This document shows, piece after piece, positions 53,357-62,367 of a stretch of 64,000 bases of DNA; the first letter of the stretch is position 1; every line of letters starts with the position of its first letter. This stretch comes from [Eubacterium] saphenum. Lineage in GTDB: Bacteria; Bacillota; Clostridia; Lachnospirales; Anaerotignaceae. The notes below the pieces were generated by a model. That model ran no database searches and was not told the origin of the DNA. It saw nothing but the letters and a program-made list of their open reading frames with translations. Location of the stretch: NCBI GenBank assembly GCA_004557645.1, contig SFGI01000022.1, positions 1-64,000 on the forward strand, written 5' to 3'. A program made the position numbers and the translations under genes.

Positions 53357-53800
53357 TTAATTTAAAATGCTTTCGTAAAACTTGACTGCACCTTCCAGCT
53401 CGTCATGATTGGGGTGACCTTTGGCAATGCCGCCGATGAGCTTGAAGGGACCGTAGGTATCGAAGTCCAGGCAGCCATATTCCCCCAGAATTTCGGCATC
53501 TCTGCCCAGGACAGCCTTGCGGATGGCATCGGTGTATCCTTTTTTCTCTGCGCCGCAGGTATAGAGGAAAAAGACTTTTTTCTTCAGGGGCAGATTTTGT
53601 TCTGCGAATTGCAGGAGCATTTTCTGGAATTTGGAAAAATAAATGCCGGAGGCAAAGCCGATCAGGTCGTATTCTTCCAGAGAACCGGGGATGGGCTGTG
53701 TGATATCCAACAGAGTGATATCGTGTTTTTCGGCGATGGCATCCAGCAGTTTTTTCGTATTTCCGTGATGTGTAGAATAGTATAAAATTGCTGTTTTCAT
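53357..53800 (-). CDS. Flavodoxin-family protein
   Basis: 147 aa. FMN phosphate-loop region YYSTHHGNTKKL (about residues 7-18), then GFASGIYFSKFQKMLLQF and FFLYTCGAEKKGY, like the flavodoxin/protoporphyrinogen-oxidase-type group. ATG 53800 follows AGGAGG on the minus strand at 7 nt; the long upstream frame is not coding. It is divergent from the HxlR regulator at 53911 and convergent with the GltB-like gene. Confidence 0.87.
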   Translation of the reverse strand: MKTAILYYSTHHGNTKKLLDAIAEKHDITLLDITQPIPGSLEEYDLIGFASGIYFSKFQKMLLQFAEQNLPLKKKVFFLYTCGAEKKGYTDAIRKAVLGRDAEILGEYGCLDFDTYGPFKLIGGIAKGHPNHDELEGAVKFYESILN

Positions 53801-53832
53801 AGGGATCCTCCTTGCTTTTTGATGGTACATAA

Positions 53833-53883
53833 AATATACTATATATGAAAAATGAGAGCAAGTACGCAGTTTGTATGTACTTG
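53833..53883. promoter_or_regulatory. Flavodoxin promoter with HxlR-type dyad
   Basis: Minus-strand promoter TTGCTC (53860-53855), 16-nt spacer, TATATT (53838-53833). A dyad CAAGTAC (53859-53865)-N11-GTACTTG (53877-53883) overlaps the -35 box and lies upstream of the divergent HxlR gene. GTAC-containing dyads of this size are typical of HxlR-family sites. Confidence 0.65.
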
Positions 53884-53910
53884 GTATAGAAAAAGATACC
53901 GGAGGGACGT

Positions 53911-54285
53911 ATGGAAAAGGATTTGACAGCGGAAGAATATCTGCAAAGGATATTGCATAACGAAGTGCGGGAGGATTGTCCCATGCGGCGGACACTGGAA
54001 CTGCTCAGCGGAAAATGGCGGACACATATCATTTTTGAGCTTTGCAAAAAGCCATCCTGCCGCTTTGGGGAATTGAAAAAGGCGGTGCCCCGTATCACGA
54101 ATACCATGCTGACCAATACTTTACGGGACCTGGAAGGATTTGGCATCGTTCATCGGGAACAATTCAATGAAATTCCGCCTAGGGTGGAATATTCCCTGAC
54201 AGAGAAGGGCAAAGCCCTGCTGTCGGCCTTTTTTGAACTGGCAAAATGGGGGGAAGCCTATCTGGAAGAGGAACAGGAGCATTGA
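53911..54285 (+). CDS. HxlR-family transcriptional regulator
   Basis: 124 aa winged-helix regulator. Family pattern: DCPMRRTLELLSGKWRTHIIFEL, ELKKAVPRITNTMLTNTLRDLE and VEYSLTEKGKAL. Cys23 just before PMRRTLELLSGKW corresponds to the redox-sensing cysteine of YodB/HypR-type members, so it may sense electrophiles or quinones. GGAGGGACGT precedes ATG 53911. It probably represses the divergent flavodoxin through the dyad at 53859-53883 (inference). Confidence 0.93.
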   Translation: MEKDLTAEEYLQRILHNEVREDCPMRRTLELLSGKWRTHIIFELCKKPSCRFGELKKAVPRITNTMLTNTLRDLEGFGIVHREQFNEIPPRVEYSLTEKGKALLSAFFELAKWGEAYLEEEQEH

Positions 54286-54357
54286 GCGTTCCCGAAAAAT
54301 ATGATATACTAATATAATAGGAATCATATGTACAAAACTTTTAATGGAGCTAACAAT

Positions 54358-56730
54358 ATGAATGAAAAAGCATTGCATACTTTAGAATATGACAAGATCA
54401 TACAAAAGCTGGTGGGCTTTGCGGTTTCCCCTATGGCGAAGGAACGGGCGGCGGCTCTGCGTCCTTCTTCTGCCATGAGTGATATCATCATCTGGCAGCA
54501 GGAAACCACAGAAGCGACCACTATGATCTTGAAAAAAGGCACACCTTCCTTTGGCGGTTTTCGGGAGATTCGTCCCCAGCTGAAGCGTGCCTCTATGGCG
54601 GGGGTTCTTTCTATTGCGGAATTGATGGCCATTGGCGAATTTGCCTATGTTTGCCGCAAGGTGAAAAACTACGCCAGAAAAGAAAATAAAATGGAGATCT
54701 ACGAGAGATTGGATGAATATTTCGACCTGATCATCCCTCTGGATAAACTGGAAAATGAAATCAGTCGTTGTATCCTTTCTGAAACGGAAATTGCCGATGA
54801 TGCCAGCTCCGGTTTGCGCAGCGTCCGCAAGGAGATTAAAATTTCCAACGAACGTGTGAAAGACCATCTGAATAGTATCATTTCTTCTTCTGCCTACAGA
54901 AACATGCTGCAGGATTTTGTTATCACCATCAGAAATGACAGATACTGCGTGCCTGTCAAGGCGGAATACAGAAGTTCCTTCCCCGGCATGATCCACGATC
55001 AGTCCAATACGGGTTCTACGCTGTTTATGGAGCCTTTGAGCGTCATCCAGCTGAATAACAAGATCAAGGAATTGCAGGCCAAGGAAAAAGAGGAGATCGA
55101 AAAGATTTTGCTGATGCTGTCCGATCTGGTGACAGCCCATGCTATTGCCATTGAGGGCAACTTGGAATTGTTGACACAGCTGGACTTTATCTTTGCGAAA
55201 GCGGCACTGTCCCTTTCTATGGATGGCACCCAGCCTATGTTCAATACAAAGGGCTATATCAATATCCATAAGGGCAGACACCCTCTGCTGGATCAGAAAA
55301 CAGTGGTGCCTACGGACATTTATCTGGGTAAGGATTTTACAACTTTGCTCATTACTGGCCCCAACACCGGCGGTAAGACCGTTGCCCTGAAAACACTGGG
55401 TCTGTTTTCCCTGATGGGGCAGGCGGGTCTGCATATTCCTGCCTTTGATAATTCCCAGCTGGCGGTATTTGATAATGTATTCGCAGATATCGGCGACGAA
55501 CAAAGCATTGAGCAGAGCTTGTCAACCTTCTCTGCCCATATGACGAATATTGTCCGTATCATGGATGAGGTGACTGATGATTCCCTGGTGCTGTTCGATG
55601 AATTGGGCGCAGGTACAGACCCTACGGAAGGTGCGGCATTGGCGGTTGCCATCATTCAGGCTTTGCTGGAACGGAAGATCCGCACAGCCGTGACGACCCA
55701 CTACAGCGAATTGAAAGTATTTGCCCTGTCCACAGAAGGGGTGGAAAATGCCTGCTGTGAATTCAGCGTGGAAACTTTAAGACCTACCTATAAACTGCTG
55801 ATCGGTATTCCAGGGAAAAGTAATGCTTTCGCCATTTCCAAGCGGCTGGGTCTGCAGGATTATATTCTGGATAGCGCGAAAGAATTTATCAGCCAGGATG
55901 AAGCCAGATTCGAGGATGTCATTACCGATCTGGAGATCAGCAAGAAATCCGTAAAATTCGAACAGGAAAGAGCGGAACAGTATCGCCGGGAAGCGGAAGA
56001 ACTGAAAAAAGAAGTGGAACGGCAGAAAGAAAAAACCAAGGAGCAGAAGGAAAAAATCCTTGCCAAAGCCAGAGAAGAGGCTAAGCAGATTTATGCCCAG
56101 GCCAAGGAAGAAGCTGACAGCATCGTAAAAGAAATGAACAGGCAGGCGAAGGAATCCAACAACCGCAACAAGGTTTTGGAACAGCGCCAGAAGCTGAACG
56201 AAAAGCTTTCTTCTATGCAACAAGATTTTCTGAAATCCAAAAAGGTGAAGCCAAACCACAAAGCGCCCGAAAACCTGAAGCCCGGCGACAGGGTCTATGT
56301 CATTTCCTTCGATCAGAATGGCGAAGTGATTTCTGCGCCGGATAAGAATAAAGAAGTCATGGTGCAGATGGGTATGATGAAAATGAAAGTGCCTCTGGCA
56401 GAATTGATGCTGGATGATACCCCCCAGCCCAAGGAAAAACAGAAAAAACAACAGCCTGCCAGAGCCAAGCTTTCCAAGAGTCAGTTTATCTCTGCGGAAA
56501 TCGACTGCCGTGGACAGCTGGTGGATGAAGCTGTTGCCAATATTGACAAATATATCGATGATGCGTACCTGTCCGGCTTGAAACAGGTCGTGATCATCCA
56601 CGGGAAGGGCACCGGTGCCCTGCGGGCAGGCGTGCAGCAGTATCTGAAAATGAATTCCCATGTGAAAAGCTTCCGACCCGGTACCTTTGGGGAAGGGGAA
56701 GCAGGCGTTACCGTTGTGGAATTGAAATAA
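54358..56730 (+). CDS. mutS2: Endonuclease MutS2
   Basis: 790 aa. MutS-type ATPase with Walker A GPNTGGKTVALKT (about residue 332), DELGAGTDPTEGAAL and THYSELK, a long coiled coil (about 510-640) and a C-terminal Smr nuclease domain (DCRGQLVDEAV, HGKGTGALR). It acts against recombination and in rescue of collided ribosomes. I start at ATG 54358, 8 nt after GGAG; the ATG at 54328 lacks a site. TATAAT at 54313-54318 is the likely -10. Confidence 0.96.
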   Translation: MNEKALHTLEYDKIIQKLVGFAVSPMAKERAAALRPSSAMSDIIIWQQETTEATTMILKKGTPSFGGFREIRPQLKRASMAGVLSIAELMAIGEFAYVCRKVKNYARKENKMEIYERLDEYFDLIIPLDKLENEISRCILSETEIADDASSGLRSVRKEIKISNERVKDHLNSIISSSAYRNMLQDFVITIRNDRYCVPVKAEYRSSFPGMIHDQSNTGSTLFMEPLSVIQLNNKIKELQAKEKEEIEKILLMLSDLVTAHAIAIEGNLELLTQLDFIFAKAALSLSMDGTQPMFNTKGYINIHKGRHPLLDQKTVVPTDIYLGKDFTTLLITGPNTGGKTVALKTLGLFSLMGQAGLHIPAFDNSQLAVFDNVFADIGDEQSIEQSLSTFSAHMTNIVRIMDEVTDDSLVLFDELGAGTDPTEGAALAVAIIQALLERKIRTAVTTHYSELKVFALSTEGVENACCEFSVETLRPTYKLLIGIPGKSNAFAISKRLGLQDYILDSAKEFISQDEARFEDVITDLEISKKSVKFEQERAEQYRREAEELKKEVERQKEKTKEQKEKILAKAREEAKQIYAQAKEEADSIVKEMNRQAKESNNRNKVLEQRQKLNEKLSSMQQDFLKSKKVKPNHKAPENLKPGDRVYVISFDQNGEVISAPDKNKEVMVQMGMMKMKVPLAELMLDDTPQPKEKQKKQQPARAKLSKSQFISAEIDCRGQLVDEAVANIDKYIDDAYLSGLKQVVIIHGKGTGALRAGVQQYLKMNSHVKSFRPGTFGEGEAGVTVVELK

Positions 56731-56760
56731 CATTGGTTTGTGAAAAACGAGGTGAAGAAG

Positions 56761-57447
56761 ATGGGGAAACAAAGAATTCTGATCGTTGATGATGATATGC
56801 ATATTGCGGAGCTGATCTCTCTTTATATGATGAAGGAGGGATTTGAGACACAGGAAGTGTATGATGGCAAGGAAGCGGTAAAGGCGGCGGAAAGCTTTGC
56901 CCCCGACCTGATTTTGCTTGACCTGATGCTGCCCGGTATGGATGGCTATCAGGTCTGCACAGAGGTCCGTAAGACCAGCCGTGTGCCCATCATCATGCTG
57001 ACAGCCAAAGGCGAGACCTTTGATAAGGTGCTGGGGCTGGAATTGGGGGCAGATGATTATATTGTGAAGCCCTTTGACCCCAAGGAACTGGTGGCAAGGG
57101 TGAAAGCGGTGCTCCGCAGATATGAACCCAAGCAGGACGAGGAAGATAAAAATGTGCTGAAGTTTGGGGATCTGGAAATCAATCTTTCCAACTATTCTGT
57201 GGCGTATCAGGGAAAAAGTCTGGATTTTCCTCCCAAAGAATTTGAACTGCTCAGCTTTCTGGCGCAGCATCCCAATCGGGTATTTACCAGAGAACAGCTG
57301 CTGGATCAAATCTGGGGATATGAATATGTGGGGGATACCAGAACGGTGGATGTGCATGTAAAGCGTATCCGTGAAAAGCTCAATGGTGAGGATGAATGGG
57401 GAATCCGCACTGTTTGGAGCGTTGGATATAAGTTTGGTCAAAAATAA
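56761..57447 (+). CDS. OmpR/PhoB-family response regulator
   Basis: 228 aa. Receiver domain with acidic pocket VDDD (10-12), phospho-acceptor Asp54 in LILLDLMLPGMDG and Lys in MLTAKG (about 104); C-terminal winged helix with FPPKEFELLSFLAQHPNRVF, RTVDVHVKRIREKL and WSVGYKF. ATG 56761 lies after CGAGGTGAAG. It follows mutS2 by 30 nt and is closed by a terminator. Its likely sensor kinase is at 58013 beyond an opposite-strand gene. Confidence 0.94.
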   Translation: MGKQRILIVDDDMHIAELISLYMMKEGFETQEVYDGKEAVKAAESFAPDLILLDLMLPGMDGYQVCTEVRKTSRVPIIMLTAKGETFDKVLGLELGADDYIVKPFDPKELVARVKAVLRRYEPKQDEEDKNVLKFGDLEINLSNYSVAYQGKSLDFPPKEFELLSFLAQHPNRVFTREQLLDQIWGYEYVGDTRTVDVHVKRIREKLNGEDEWGIRTVWSVGYKFGQK

Positions 57448-57455
57448 GTAAATTA

Positions 57456-57486
57456 AAAAGGGGCGCTGATACAGGCGTCCCTTTTA
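57456..57486 (+). terminator. Terminator after the response regulator
   Basis: AAAAGGGGCGC pairs with GCGTCCCTTTT around TGATACAG, followed by T-rich sequence. Confidence 0.75.
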
Positions 57487-57499
57487 TGTAAATTTGCAA

Positions 57500-57877
57500 T
57501 TATTCTTCTGTTTTTTCTGCAGAAGGTTCTGCTTCGGCGGCAGGTTCTTCCGTTGGAACGGCTTCGTTATCGCTGGAGACATCTTCTGCGGGAACTGCAG
57601 TTTCCCCTGTCAAACGGGCAGGTTCCTGGGCTGCATTTGCGGCTTCCTGAGCTGCTTTGTATTGCTCCATCATTTGTTTGCGCTGTGCATCTTTACGCAT
57701 ATTGGACCAGCGCAGCATGAAGCACAGGAACAGAAGGAACAGGATCAGATAATGAAAACTATTCATATTACCCCAGTCCACGCGGAATATGACAAGGATA
57801 GTCAGAGCAATGAGGAGCAGATCTTTGGGGGGGACCTTCTTTCTTTGAGGAGGTCTGTTTTGCATATTATTTTCCAT
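57500..57877 (-). CDS. Hypothetical membrane protein between a response regulator and its kinase
   Basis: 125 aa. A basic N-terminus (RPPQRKKVPPK), two hydrophobic stretches (about 19-33 and 42-55, LILFLLFLCFML), then a long Ala/Glu-rich acidic tail. A minus-strand promoter candidate, TTACAA-16-TATACT, lies at 57981-57954. The ribosome site is weak, so the exact start is uncertain (ATG 57877 or 57865). Its position, on the opposite strand within a two-component pair, is unusual. Function unknown. Confidence 0.6.
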   Translation of the reverse strand: MENNMQNRPPQRKKVPPKDLLLIALTILVIFRVDWGNMNSFHYLILFLLFLCFMLRWSNMRKDAQRKQMMEQYKAAQEAANAAQEPARLTGETAVPAEDVSSDNEAVPTEEPAAEAEPSAEKTEE

Positions 57878-58012
57878 AAGTAAGTACGAGGCGAAACTGC
57901 CTTTCTCCTTTCTGTGATTTCTTGTTTTTCCAGAAAAAACATCTGTGTAAAACAGTATACCATTCTTTTATGGTTTTGTAATGCTTTTTTTGATAATTTT
58001 GGAGGAATGAAA

Positions 58013-59431
58013 ATGAAAAAAGATTCCATTGTGCGAAAGCAGATGCTGTTATATATGACGACCATCGCTGTCTGCATCTCTTTGATGGGGGGCGCGCTGA
58101 CGTTGGTGTATACGAATCATTATATGAATGAGAAAAGAGAGGAACTGGTGACCCAGGGGGAAAAGATCGCAGCGGCTTTTTCCAAGGGCTATCGTACGGG
58201 AAATTTGAATAATTTAAGCTATGAACTGCAGGTTTTGGAAAACTATATGGATGCCGGCATTCTGATGGTCAATCGGGATGGGCAGGTGATCATTGCTTCA
58301 CCGGAACTGAATCAGGAGATCTATGAAAAAAAGGTCCTCAGTGAAACGCTGCTGGAAGGCGTTCTGGAAGGCAATGTGGTTTCCATACAGACGAAAAAAG
58401 GACAGCTTTCCGATATGCCTATGCTGGTAGTCGGCTATCCCCTTTCGGAAGGGCAGATCGCCGGGCTGTTTATGTGTCGGCCGCTGCCGCAGATCCAGGC
58501 TTCTCTGATGGAAATGTATCAGATGAGCGTTGTCAGCCTCTTCTTCGTTTCTTTGCTGGGGCTGATCGTCAGCTATCTGACAGCAAAATATGTGGCATTG
58601 CCCCTGATGCAGATGAACCGTGCGGCGAAAGTCATTGCCAATGGGAATTTTGAAGAGCGGGTCATTGTAAACAGCAATGATGAGCTTGGGGAACTGGCGG
58701 AAAGCTTCAACCACATGGCAGAAAGCCTGCAGGCCCATGAGAAGGTGCAGAAAGATTTTATTGCCAATGTTTCCCACGACCTGCGTTCTCCTCTGACCAG
58801 TATGCAGGGCTTTTTGACAGCTATGCTGGATGGGACGGTGCCGCCGGGAAAACAGGAAAAATATATGAAAATCGTTTTAGAGGAGACCCAGCGCCTTTCC
58901 CGTATGACCCAGAGCATTGTGGAATTGAGCCGTGCCCAGAGCAGTGCCATCTTGCTGGACGAATCTGATTTTGATATCAACGACCTGATCCGTATGAATA
59001 TTGAGATGCTGGAACCGCAGCTGACGGAGAAAAATGTGCATATCCATGCCATTTATGCGGAAGAAAAAACGCTGGTCCACGGGGATATGGATAAAATTTC
59101 CCGTGTGTTGCAGAATCTGCTGGGAAATGCGGCGAAATTCTCGCCGGAAAATGGCATCATAGAAGTGGAAACTACATTGAAAGAAAAGAAAAAAGTGCTG
59201 ATTTCTGTGAAGGATGAAGGACCAGGCATCAATGCGGAAGATCAGAAGTATGTATTTGATCGTTTTTATAAGACGGATACGACCCGCAATAAAGATAAGA
59301 CCGGCAGCGGCATTGGCCTTGCCATCGTGCGGGAATTTCTGCAGGCCCATGGGGAGACGATCACGGTAAAAAGCGAAGAAGGGAAGGGGGCAACCTTTGC
59401 CTTTTCTCTGAAGCTTGCGGAAGAGGATTGA
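58013..59431 (+). CDS. Sensor histidine kinase
   Basis: 472 aa. Membrane segments at about 10-32 and 165-190 enclose an extracytoplasmic sensor region; then HAMP (about 190-243; AKVIANGNFEERV), HisKA with NVSHDLRSPLTSMQGF (phospho-His about 255) and HATPase with N box LGNAAKFS, DEGPGI and GSGIGLAIV. I start at ATG 58013, 7 nt after GGAGGA; ATG 58007 directly abuts the site. It is the likely partner of the regulator at 56761, separated from it by a terminator and an opposite-strand gene. Confidence 0.93.
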   Translation: MKKDSIVRKQMLLYMTTIAVCISLMGGALTLVYTNHYMNEKREELVTQGEKIAAAFSKGYRTGNLNNLSYELQVLENYMDAGILMVNRDGQVIIASPELNQEIYEKKVLSETLLEGVLEGNVVSIQTKKGQLSDMPMLVVGYPLSEGQIAGLFMCRPLPQIQASLMEMYQMSVVSLFFVSLLGLIVSYLTAKYVALPLMQMNRAAKVIANGNFEERVIVNSNDELGELAESFNHMAESLQAHEKVQKDFIANVSHDLRSPLTSMQGFLTAMLDGTVPPGKQEKYMKIVLEETQRLSRMTQSIVELSRAQSSAILLDESDFDINDLIRMNIEMLEPQLTEKNVHIHAIYAEEKTLVHGDMDKISRVLQNLLGNAAKFSPENGIIEVETTLKEKKKVLISVKDEGPGINAEDQKYVFDRFYKTDTTRNKDKTGSGIGLAIVREFLQAHGETITVKSEEGKGATFAFSLKLAEED

Positions 59432-59468
59432 TCTGTTTTTGGGATCGAATTCAAATGAGAATATTATA

Positions 59469-59502
59469 AAAAAACCGAGACGAAATTTCGCCTCGGTTTT
59501 TT
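59469..59502. terminator. Bidirectional terminator between the kinase and nadE
   Basis: AAAAACCGAG-CGAAA pairs with TTTCG-CTCGGTTTTTT; A and T runs on both flanks serve the convergent genes. Confidence 0.85.
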
Positions 59503-59529
59503 ATGCATTAATATATAATATTTTGTTTC

Positions 59530-61467
59530 TTACAGCTTTTCTACTTCATCCATCCAGATGCGGCTATGGGCATCGGTAGGCATGCGCCAGTCACTTCTGG
59601 GAGACAGACACAGGGCGCCAACCTTGGGACCATCGGGCAGGCAGGAACGTTTGAACTGCTGGATGAAGAAACGGCGATAGAAGTTTTTCAGCCATTTCAG
59701 CAGAGTTTCTCTGTCATATTCACCAGCGAAGGCTTTTTCTGCCAGGAAGAGAACCTTTGCAGGGGAGTAGCCGAAGCGGATGATCTGATAGAGGAAGAAA
59801 TCGTGGAGTTCATAAGGGCCAACCAAGTCTTCTGTTTTCTGATTGATCTTCCCATTTTCATCGGGAGGCAGTAGCTCGGGGCTGACGGGAGTATCCAAAA
59901 CATCCAGCAGAGCAGCGGAGGCTTCTGCATCCACTTCGCCGTTGGTTGCTACCCATTTTACCAGCACGCGTACCAGTGTTTTGGGGATGCCGCCATTGAC
60001 ACCATACATGGACATATGGTCGCCGTTGTAGGTTGCCCAGCCCAGTGCCAGTTCGGACAAATCTCCTGTACCAACAACCAGACCATTGTATTTGTTTGCC
60101 AGATCCATCAGGATCTGTGTACGTTCACGAGCCTGAGCGTTTTCGTAAGTTACATTATGCAGGTTGATATCATGTTCGATATCCTTGAAGTGCTGTGTAA
60201 CGGCTTCACGGATGGGGATTTCCTTCATGGTGATGCCCAGAGAACGCATCAGTGTCAGAGCATTCTGATAGGTTCTGTCTGTTGTACCGAAGCCGGGCAT
60301 GGTCACACCGATGACATTGCTGCGGTCGATACCCAGATAGTCGCAGGCTTTTGCACAAACCAACAGAGCCAGTGTGGAATCCAGACCGCCGGAAATACCG
60401 ATCACCAGAGACTGGGAATGGGTATGTTCCATACGTCTTGCCAGACCTGTTGTCTGGATGCCGAAGATATTTTTACAGCGAGCGTCCAGATTTTCTTTCG
60501 GTGTGAAAGGAGCATTGGACAGAGGTCTGTTCCAGTTTTCCAAAGTAGGGTCTTCCTGCATATCGAAGAAGATCTGACGGTAGAATTTCTGGGCTTCTGC
60601 TTTCTGCAGATGGGACATGAATGTAGTATGTTTGCGGCGTTCTGCCATCAGCATTTCCACGTCGATATCTGCATAGACCAGCTGGCTTTCTCGGGAGAAG
60701 CATTCTGTTTCCGCAAACAGCACGCCGTTTTCGTAAATCATGCTGTGACCGCTGAAAACAGCATCCTGGGTGGATTCACCGATGCCTGCGGAAGTATAGA
60801 CATAAGCAGACAGGGTACGGGCGGACTGCTGGGATACCAGCTGCTGACGATAGCCGGGTTTGGAAGCAAGCTCATTGCTTGCGGAAAGATTCAGGATCAA
60901 TGTTGCGCCATAGAGGCTCAGGTAAGAGCTGGGAGGGATAGGCACCCACAGGTCTTCACAGATTTCTGCACCGATCTTCAGTTCGGGGATGCCTTCTGCG
61001 GCAAAGATCAGGTCTGCACCGATGGGCACATTCTGCCCTGCGTAGGAGATTTCCTCTGCCAGCAGATCATCTGCGGAAGCAAACCAGCGTTCTTCGTAGA
61101 ATTCACTGTAGTTGGGGATATGGGTTTTGGGAACGATCCCCAGCAGTCTGCCTTTATAGATAGCAACAGCACAGTTGAAATTCTGATTATCTACGGCGAT
61201 AGGCGCGCCGATCAGCAGGAACAGATCCAGTTCCTTTGTGGCTTCTGCGATTTCCTGTACGGCTTTTTCTGCCGCTTTCAGCAGGGGAGCCTGAAAGAAC
61301 AGGTCTGCACAGGTATAACCGGTGACAGACAATTCAGGGAAGGACAGCACGCGGACTTTTTTGGCAGCGGCCTCTTCCGCTACTTTCAAAATTTCTTCTT
61401 TATTATAGACACAATCGGCAACTTTCAGCTTGGGTACGGCTGCGCCGACTTTTACATAACCAAACAT
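59530..61467 (-). CDS. nadE: Glutamine-dependent NAD+ synthetase
   Basis: 645 aa two-domain form. The N-terminal nitrilase-type amidase (about 1-280) has Glu in FPELSVTGY and the Cys nucleophile in GAEICEDLWVP (about 175); the C-terminal synthetase (about 330-640) has the ATP P-loop GISGGLDSTLAL and GTGDLSELALGWATY. It makes NAD+ from deamido-NAD using glutamine-derived ammonia. Its start lies 12 nt downstream of the lexA stop on the minus strand, so the two may be co-transcribed. Confidence 0.97.
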   Translation of the reverse strand: MFGYVKVGAAVPKLKVADCVYNKEEILKVAEEAAAKKVRVLSFPELSVTGYTCADLFFQAPLLKAAEKAVQEIAEATKELDLFLLIGAPIAVDNQNFNCAVAIYKGRLLGIVPKTHIPNYSEFYEERWFASADDLLAEEISYAGQNVPIGADLIFAAEGIPELKIGAEICEDLWVPIPPSSYLSLYGATLILNLSASNELASKPGYRQQLVSQQSARTLSAYVYTSAGIGESTQDAVFSGHSMIYENGVLFAETECFSRESQLVYADIDVEMLMAERRKHTTFMSHLQKAEAQKFYRQIFFDMQEDPTLENWNRPLSNAPFTPKENLDARCKNIFGIQTTGLARRMEHTHSQSLVIGISGGLDSTLALLVCAKACDYLGIDRSNVIGVTMPGFGTTDRTYQNALTLMRSLGITMKEIPIREAVTQHFKDIEHDINLHNVTYENAQARERTQILMDLANKYNGLVVGTGDLSELALGWATYNGDHMSMYGVNGGIPKTLVRVLVKWVATNGEVDAEASAALLDVLDTPVSPELLPPDENGKINQKTEDLVGPYELHDFFLYQIIRFGYSPAKVLFLAEKAFAGEYDRETLLKWLKNFYRRFFIQQFKRSCLPDGPKVGALCLSPRSDWRMPTDAHSRIWMDEVEKL

Positions 61468-61479
61468 AAATTCATCTCC

Positions 61480-62088
61480 TTAGAATTTTCTGAACAGACC
61501 AATGACTTTGCCCAGGATGGCAACGTCTTTTACGATGATGGGAGACATAGAGGAATTTTCGGGCTGCAAACGGACGAAATCCTTTTCCTTATAGAAGGTT
61601 TTTACAGTGGCATAATCCTCGATGAGGGCAACGACGATGTCGCCGTTTTTTGCATCCTGCTGCTGGCGGACAAGAATCAGATCCTTATCAAAAATGCCTG
61701 CTTCGATCATACTTTCCCCTTTGACACGGAGCATAAAAACAGTGTCATTGTGGACATAATCCACGGGGATAGGGAAGGTATCTTCGACATTTTCCACTGC
61801 GAGGATCGGCACGCCGGCAGTGATATTGCCTACGATGGGGACATTCACCAGTTCCCGCTGAGGAGCCTCAAAGCCGGGATCTAAGATTTCGATGGCTCTG
61901 GGCTTGGTAGGGTCTCTGCGGATGAGGCCTTTCTTTTCCAGACGGGAAAGATGGCCATGGACCGTCGAGGTGGATTTTAGCCCTACGGCATCGCAGATCT
62001 CACGAACGGAAGGGGGATAACCCTTTTCCCGAACTTCTGCCTTCATATATTCCAAAATTTGCTTTTGTTTTGCGGACAGTTCGCTCAT
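61480..62088 (-). CDS. lexA: SOS repressor LexA
   Basis: 202 aa. N-terminal winged helix (about 1-65, [33 protein letters not shown]), then the self-cleaving peptidase: cleavage Ala91-Gly92 in NITAGVP, Ser126 in GESM and Lys163 in TVKTF. RecA filaments trigger the cleavage. The ATG at 62088 follows AGGAGTGAGAAT; the longer upstream frame has no site. It is divergent from the yneA-like gene, sharing the LexA-box region 62261-62348. Confidence 0.98.
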   Translation of the reverse strand: MSELSAKQKQILEYMKAEVREKGYPPSVREICDAVGLKSTSTVHGHLSRLEKKGLIRRDPTKPRAIEILDPGFEAPQRELVNVPIVGNITAGVPILAVENVEDTFPIPVDYVHNDTVFMLRVKGESMIEAGIFDKDLILVRQQQDAKNGDIVVALIEDYATVKTFYKEKDFVRLQPENSSMSPIIVKDVAILGKVIGLFRKF

Positions 62089-62234
62089 ATTCTCACTCCT
62101 TATGATTGTATCCAAATGGATGGGAATTATCAAGTAAATGGCAGAAAAAAGTAATATCCTGCCTTGTCAGTACTTTGCTTTGCAAAGCCACTTGCGCGGG
62201 CGGGGCATCTTTCCCCACTACATTGTTCGCCCCT

Positions 62235-62274
62235 ATTATATCATGGAAAAAGCGGAAAATCAAACCTATGTTCG
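62235..62274 (-). promoter_or_regulatory. lexA promoter with LexA box
   Basis: Minus strand TTGATT (62263-62258), 17-nt spacer, TATAAT (62240-62235). CAAACCTATGTTCG (62261-62274) matches CGAAC-N4-GTTCG with one change and overlaps the -35 box. Confidence 0.8.
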
Positions 62275-62293
62275 CAAAATTTTTCGAAAAGTA

Positions 62294-62348
62294 TTGACAA
62301 AGAATGCGTGTTCGTGTATGATACAAACAGAAAACGAAAAAATGTTCG
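62294..62348 (+). promoter_or_regulatory. yneA-like promoter with two LexA boxes
   Basis: TTGACA (62294-62299), 17-nt spacer, TATGAT (62317-62322). A LexA-type box GAATGCGTGTTC (62302-62313) lies inside the spacer, and a second, CGAAAAAATGTTCG (62335-62348), lies downstream of the start of transcription. Each differs from GAAC-N4-GTTC by one half-site base. Confidence 0.78.
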
Positions 62349-62367
62349 AAAGAAATGGGGCGAAAAC

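Noticed and set aside
60016..61884. 622-codon plus-strand frame opposite nadE and lexA
   Set aside because: It spans two convincing minus-strand genes and their junction; it is a codon-bias shadow.
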